In this document: positions 42,294 through 43,581 of the stretch, piece by piece
Position numbering within the stretch: position 1 is the stretch's first letter
Layout: the number at the start of each line of letters is the position of its first letter
Source: UBA4660 sp034408895
Lineage (GTDB): Bacteria > Bacteroidota > Bacteroidia > Flavobacteriales_D > Sanyastnellaceae
Direction of reading: 5' to 3'
DNA: 43,581 bases
NCBI GenBank assembly: GCA_034408895.1
Contig: JAWXCI010000089.1
Span: 1-43,581 of the forward strand
Translations under genes and position numbers: made by a program
Notes under the pieces: generated by a model
What the model was told of the DNA's origin: nothing
What the model saw: the letters and a program-made list of their open reading frames with translations, nothing else
Database searches by the model: none

Positions 42294-43010
42294 TCAATAC
42301 ACCGACCCAAAAACTTTCTTCAGCAATTCCGTAACCCGTGCAGCTGGGTCGCTGCGGATTTTCTTTTCTTCCACTCCCACGTAGTAGAACAATCCGTCCA
42401 GTGCTTTTTGGGTCACGTATCCATTCAGATCGGGATTAACCGGCTCGCCACCGGTAAAGATGATTGCGTTGTTATACGCTTCGGCAAGTGGTTGCCAGTA
42501 GGAGGTGAGTTGCACTTCATCAATGGCCTTTTGCACAATGGGTGAAAACTTCATGGTGAGTTGCGCAGTGGTGTTCTGTTTCAAAAATTTGGTGGCCGCA
42601 GTGCTGTCGCCTTTCAGTATGTTGAATCCATCCTGTATAGTCATGTTCATAATAGCGGTTGCAAAAACACTTACTGCTTCTGCCGATGCCTTTTCCGCAG
42701 CGCGGTTCAGCGTGTTTTCGAACTTCTCTACCTGCACAATCAATCCAAGGTTGATGGCTGTATTTTTTACCTTCTCAGCTTCCGGTGGAAACGGAATGCG
42801 GATGCGGGGGTTTTTCCAGAAGCCATCTGTTTTGGCGGTGAACGACACGGCATTTTTTGCTCCCACATTCAATGCTTCTTTCAGTCCTGCTATCACTTCT
42901 TCATTGGACAGTGTTGTGGTTGGCAGGGTGCCAATGATTCCCTCAAGGGTTTGCGGATCGCAAGACACAAGAACCACCGATGCCATCAATGCGATAAATG
43001 TTGTTTTCAT
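42294..43010 (-). CDS. DUF4197 lipoprotein
   Basis: A 238-residue protein with a lipoprotein signal (FIALMASVVLVSC, Cys at about residue 17). The mature part matches the DUF4197 pattern: EEVIAGLKEALNVGAKNAV, then NPRIRIPFPPEAEKV, NRAAEKASAEAV and ALDGLFYYVGVEEKKIR near the end. Its function is unknown; the family is helical and usually periplasmic or membrane-tethered. It is the first gene of the operon that continues into exonuclease III, 35 bp downstream. I chose ATG 43010 over a longer frame because of the signal sequence. Confidence 0.9.
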   Translation of the reverse strand: MKTTFIALMASVVLVSCDPQTLEGIIGTLPTTTLSNEEVIAGLKEALNVGAKNAVSFTAKTDGFWKNPRIRIPFPPEAEKVKNTAINLGLIVQVEKFENTLNRAAEKASAEAVSVFATAIMNMTIQDGFNILKGDSTAATKFLKQNTTAQLTMKFSPIVQKAIDEVQLTSYWQPLAEAYNNAIIFTGGEPVNPDLNGYVTQKALDGLFYYVGVEEKKIRSDPAARVTELLKKVFGSVY

Positions 43011-43103
43011 CTGGCAATAGTAAGATTGAGATGAAGGGGAAATGACCAATGTTTTTGTTGGGGATGAAACAATTCGCCTGCTCTTGTCTCCAATACTAAT
43101 TGC

Positions 43104-43268
43104 ATGATCTGTTTTCAACCAAACAATTTTAACCGCAGGAGAACTTTATTCGCTTTTTCGTTCCTGTTTTTCTCCGCATGCTCTCAACTGCTTTGCTGGC
43201 AAGTGTCCCACTCATTCTGCTTACCCATCCGTGTTTTAGGGCACGGCAGGGTAGAGATCATTGGGTAA
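43104..43268 (+). CDS. Possible short lipoprotein-like ORF
   Basis: A 54-codon frame starts MICFQPNNFNRRRTLFAFSF and has a lipobox-like FFSAC, so its N-terminus looks like a lipoprotein signal. It stops at a TAA at 43266. The frame after the stop stays open to about 43413, and another frame (43178-43417, 79 codons) overlaps it. It could be a real small lipoprotein or a gene broken by a stop or shift. No homologue is recognised and confidence is low. Confidence 0.3.
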   Translation: MICFQPNNFNRRRTLFAFSFLFFSACSQLLCWQVSHSFCLPIRVLGHGRVEIIG

Positions 43269-43532
43269 TCTGCGTGCTCTCGCGGGAGGGTTTTGGAAGG
43301 ATTCGTTTTGCGAAAAAAAATTTGGTTGTGGAGAGGGATGAAGATTTTTACGCTTGCGATTCGATGGCATTGCGGACAACCGAATGTGAAATGGTGGGCG
43401 TTTCGTGGATGAAATGAGAACAAACTGTTGGGGGCCTCTAAAGTTGATTTCTTGAAGACACTATTAAGTGAGCGGTGGCCCCAAAGCATTGCAGCTAACG
43501 GCAGAGTGTGAAAAAACCAAAAACAACCCTCT

Positions 43533-43581
43533 TAGATTCGGCTGTATGAAATTTTTATCCAACAGGTATCCGAATACTTTC
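43533..43581 (+). other. Possible start of a gene running off the window
   Basis: TAGATTCG (43533-43540) fits TAnnTTyG and lies just before an ATG at 43546, whose frame stays open for the last 12 codons of the window. A transcript would be leaderless. The preceding 43418-43532 holds only a loose inverted repeat (GGGGCC/GGCCCC, 43435-43475). Too short to identify. Confidence 0.3.

Noticed and set aside
1..43581. CRISPR array, prophage, insertion sequence or toxin-antitoxin locus
   Set aside because: I found no regularly spaced direct repeats, transposase, integrase, phage structural or toxin-like genes; the repeats seen are short palindromes and one tRNA duplication.

Overview
The window is a chromosomal segment of a member of the Bacteroidota that carries a type IX secretion system (T9SS). 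Four things point there. Large secreted proteins end in T9SS sorting domains. The gene order rpsK-rpsD-rpoA-rplQ-carA-eno is one I associate with this phylum. Promoters look like TTG-N17/18-TAnnTTTG (or TAnnTTCG) rather than sigma70 boxes. Transketolase is split, MutS2 lacks Smr, and DAHP synthase is fused to chorismate mutase. I cannot name the genus; a free-living aquatic or soil lineage is likely.

Layout. 1-2566: end of the ribosomal/RNA polymerase alpha operon. 2690-5113: carA and eno, bounded by clear terminators. 5303-8014 (minus): a small secreted protein and a large CUB/PKD/P-domain surface protein. 8142-9329: a GNAT-like protein. 9541-10089: tRNA-Lys(TTT), tRNA-Leu(GAG), a 3'-truncated tRNA-Leu(TAG) and an intact tRNA-Leu(CAG); the last two lie in a duplicated block. 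10194-11315: DAHP synthase-chorismate mutase. 11400-15296 (minus) and 15638-18517 (plus): a divergent pair of very large secreted proteins, a vanadium haloperoxidase with five Ig-like repeats and a protein with a lysyl-oxidase domain. 18593-24081: envelope genes (LptD-like, amidase, MCE/MlaD, OmpA-like). 24202-26013: split transketolase. 26042-27044: two uncharacterised small proteins. 27284-30662: Ku and LigD (non-homologous end joining). 30706-31077: an orphan dockerin-like gene end. 31078-34571: a lipoprotein coupled to a 1027-residue T9SS protein. 34618-39833: SRPBCC protein, DUF255/thioredoxin lipoprotein, MutS2. 39953-40603: pdxH. 40639-43010 (minus): an operon of DUF4197 lipoprotein, exonuclease III, DUF1573 lipoprotein and YajC.

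The most notable content is the divergent haloperoxidase/lysyl-oxidase pair. Both predicted enzymes keep every active-site residue I can check, both are exported, and they share one 341-bp intergenic region. Together they could form an extracellular oxidative cross-linking or halogenation module; this is inference. Also worth attention are the dockerin-like C-terminal module, seen once on the lysyl-oxidase protein and once as an orphan, the broken tRNA-Leu, and a palindromic element inserted in frame in the amidase gene.
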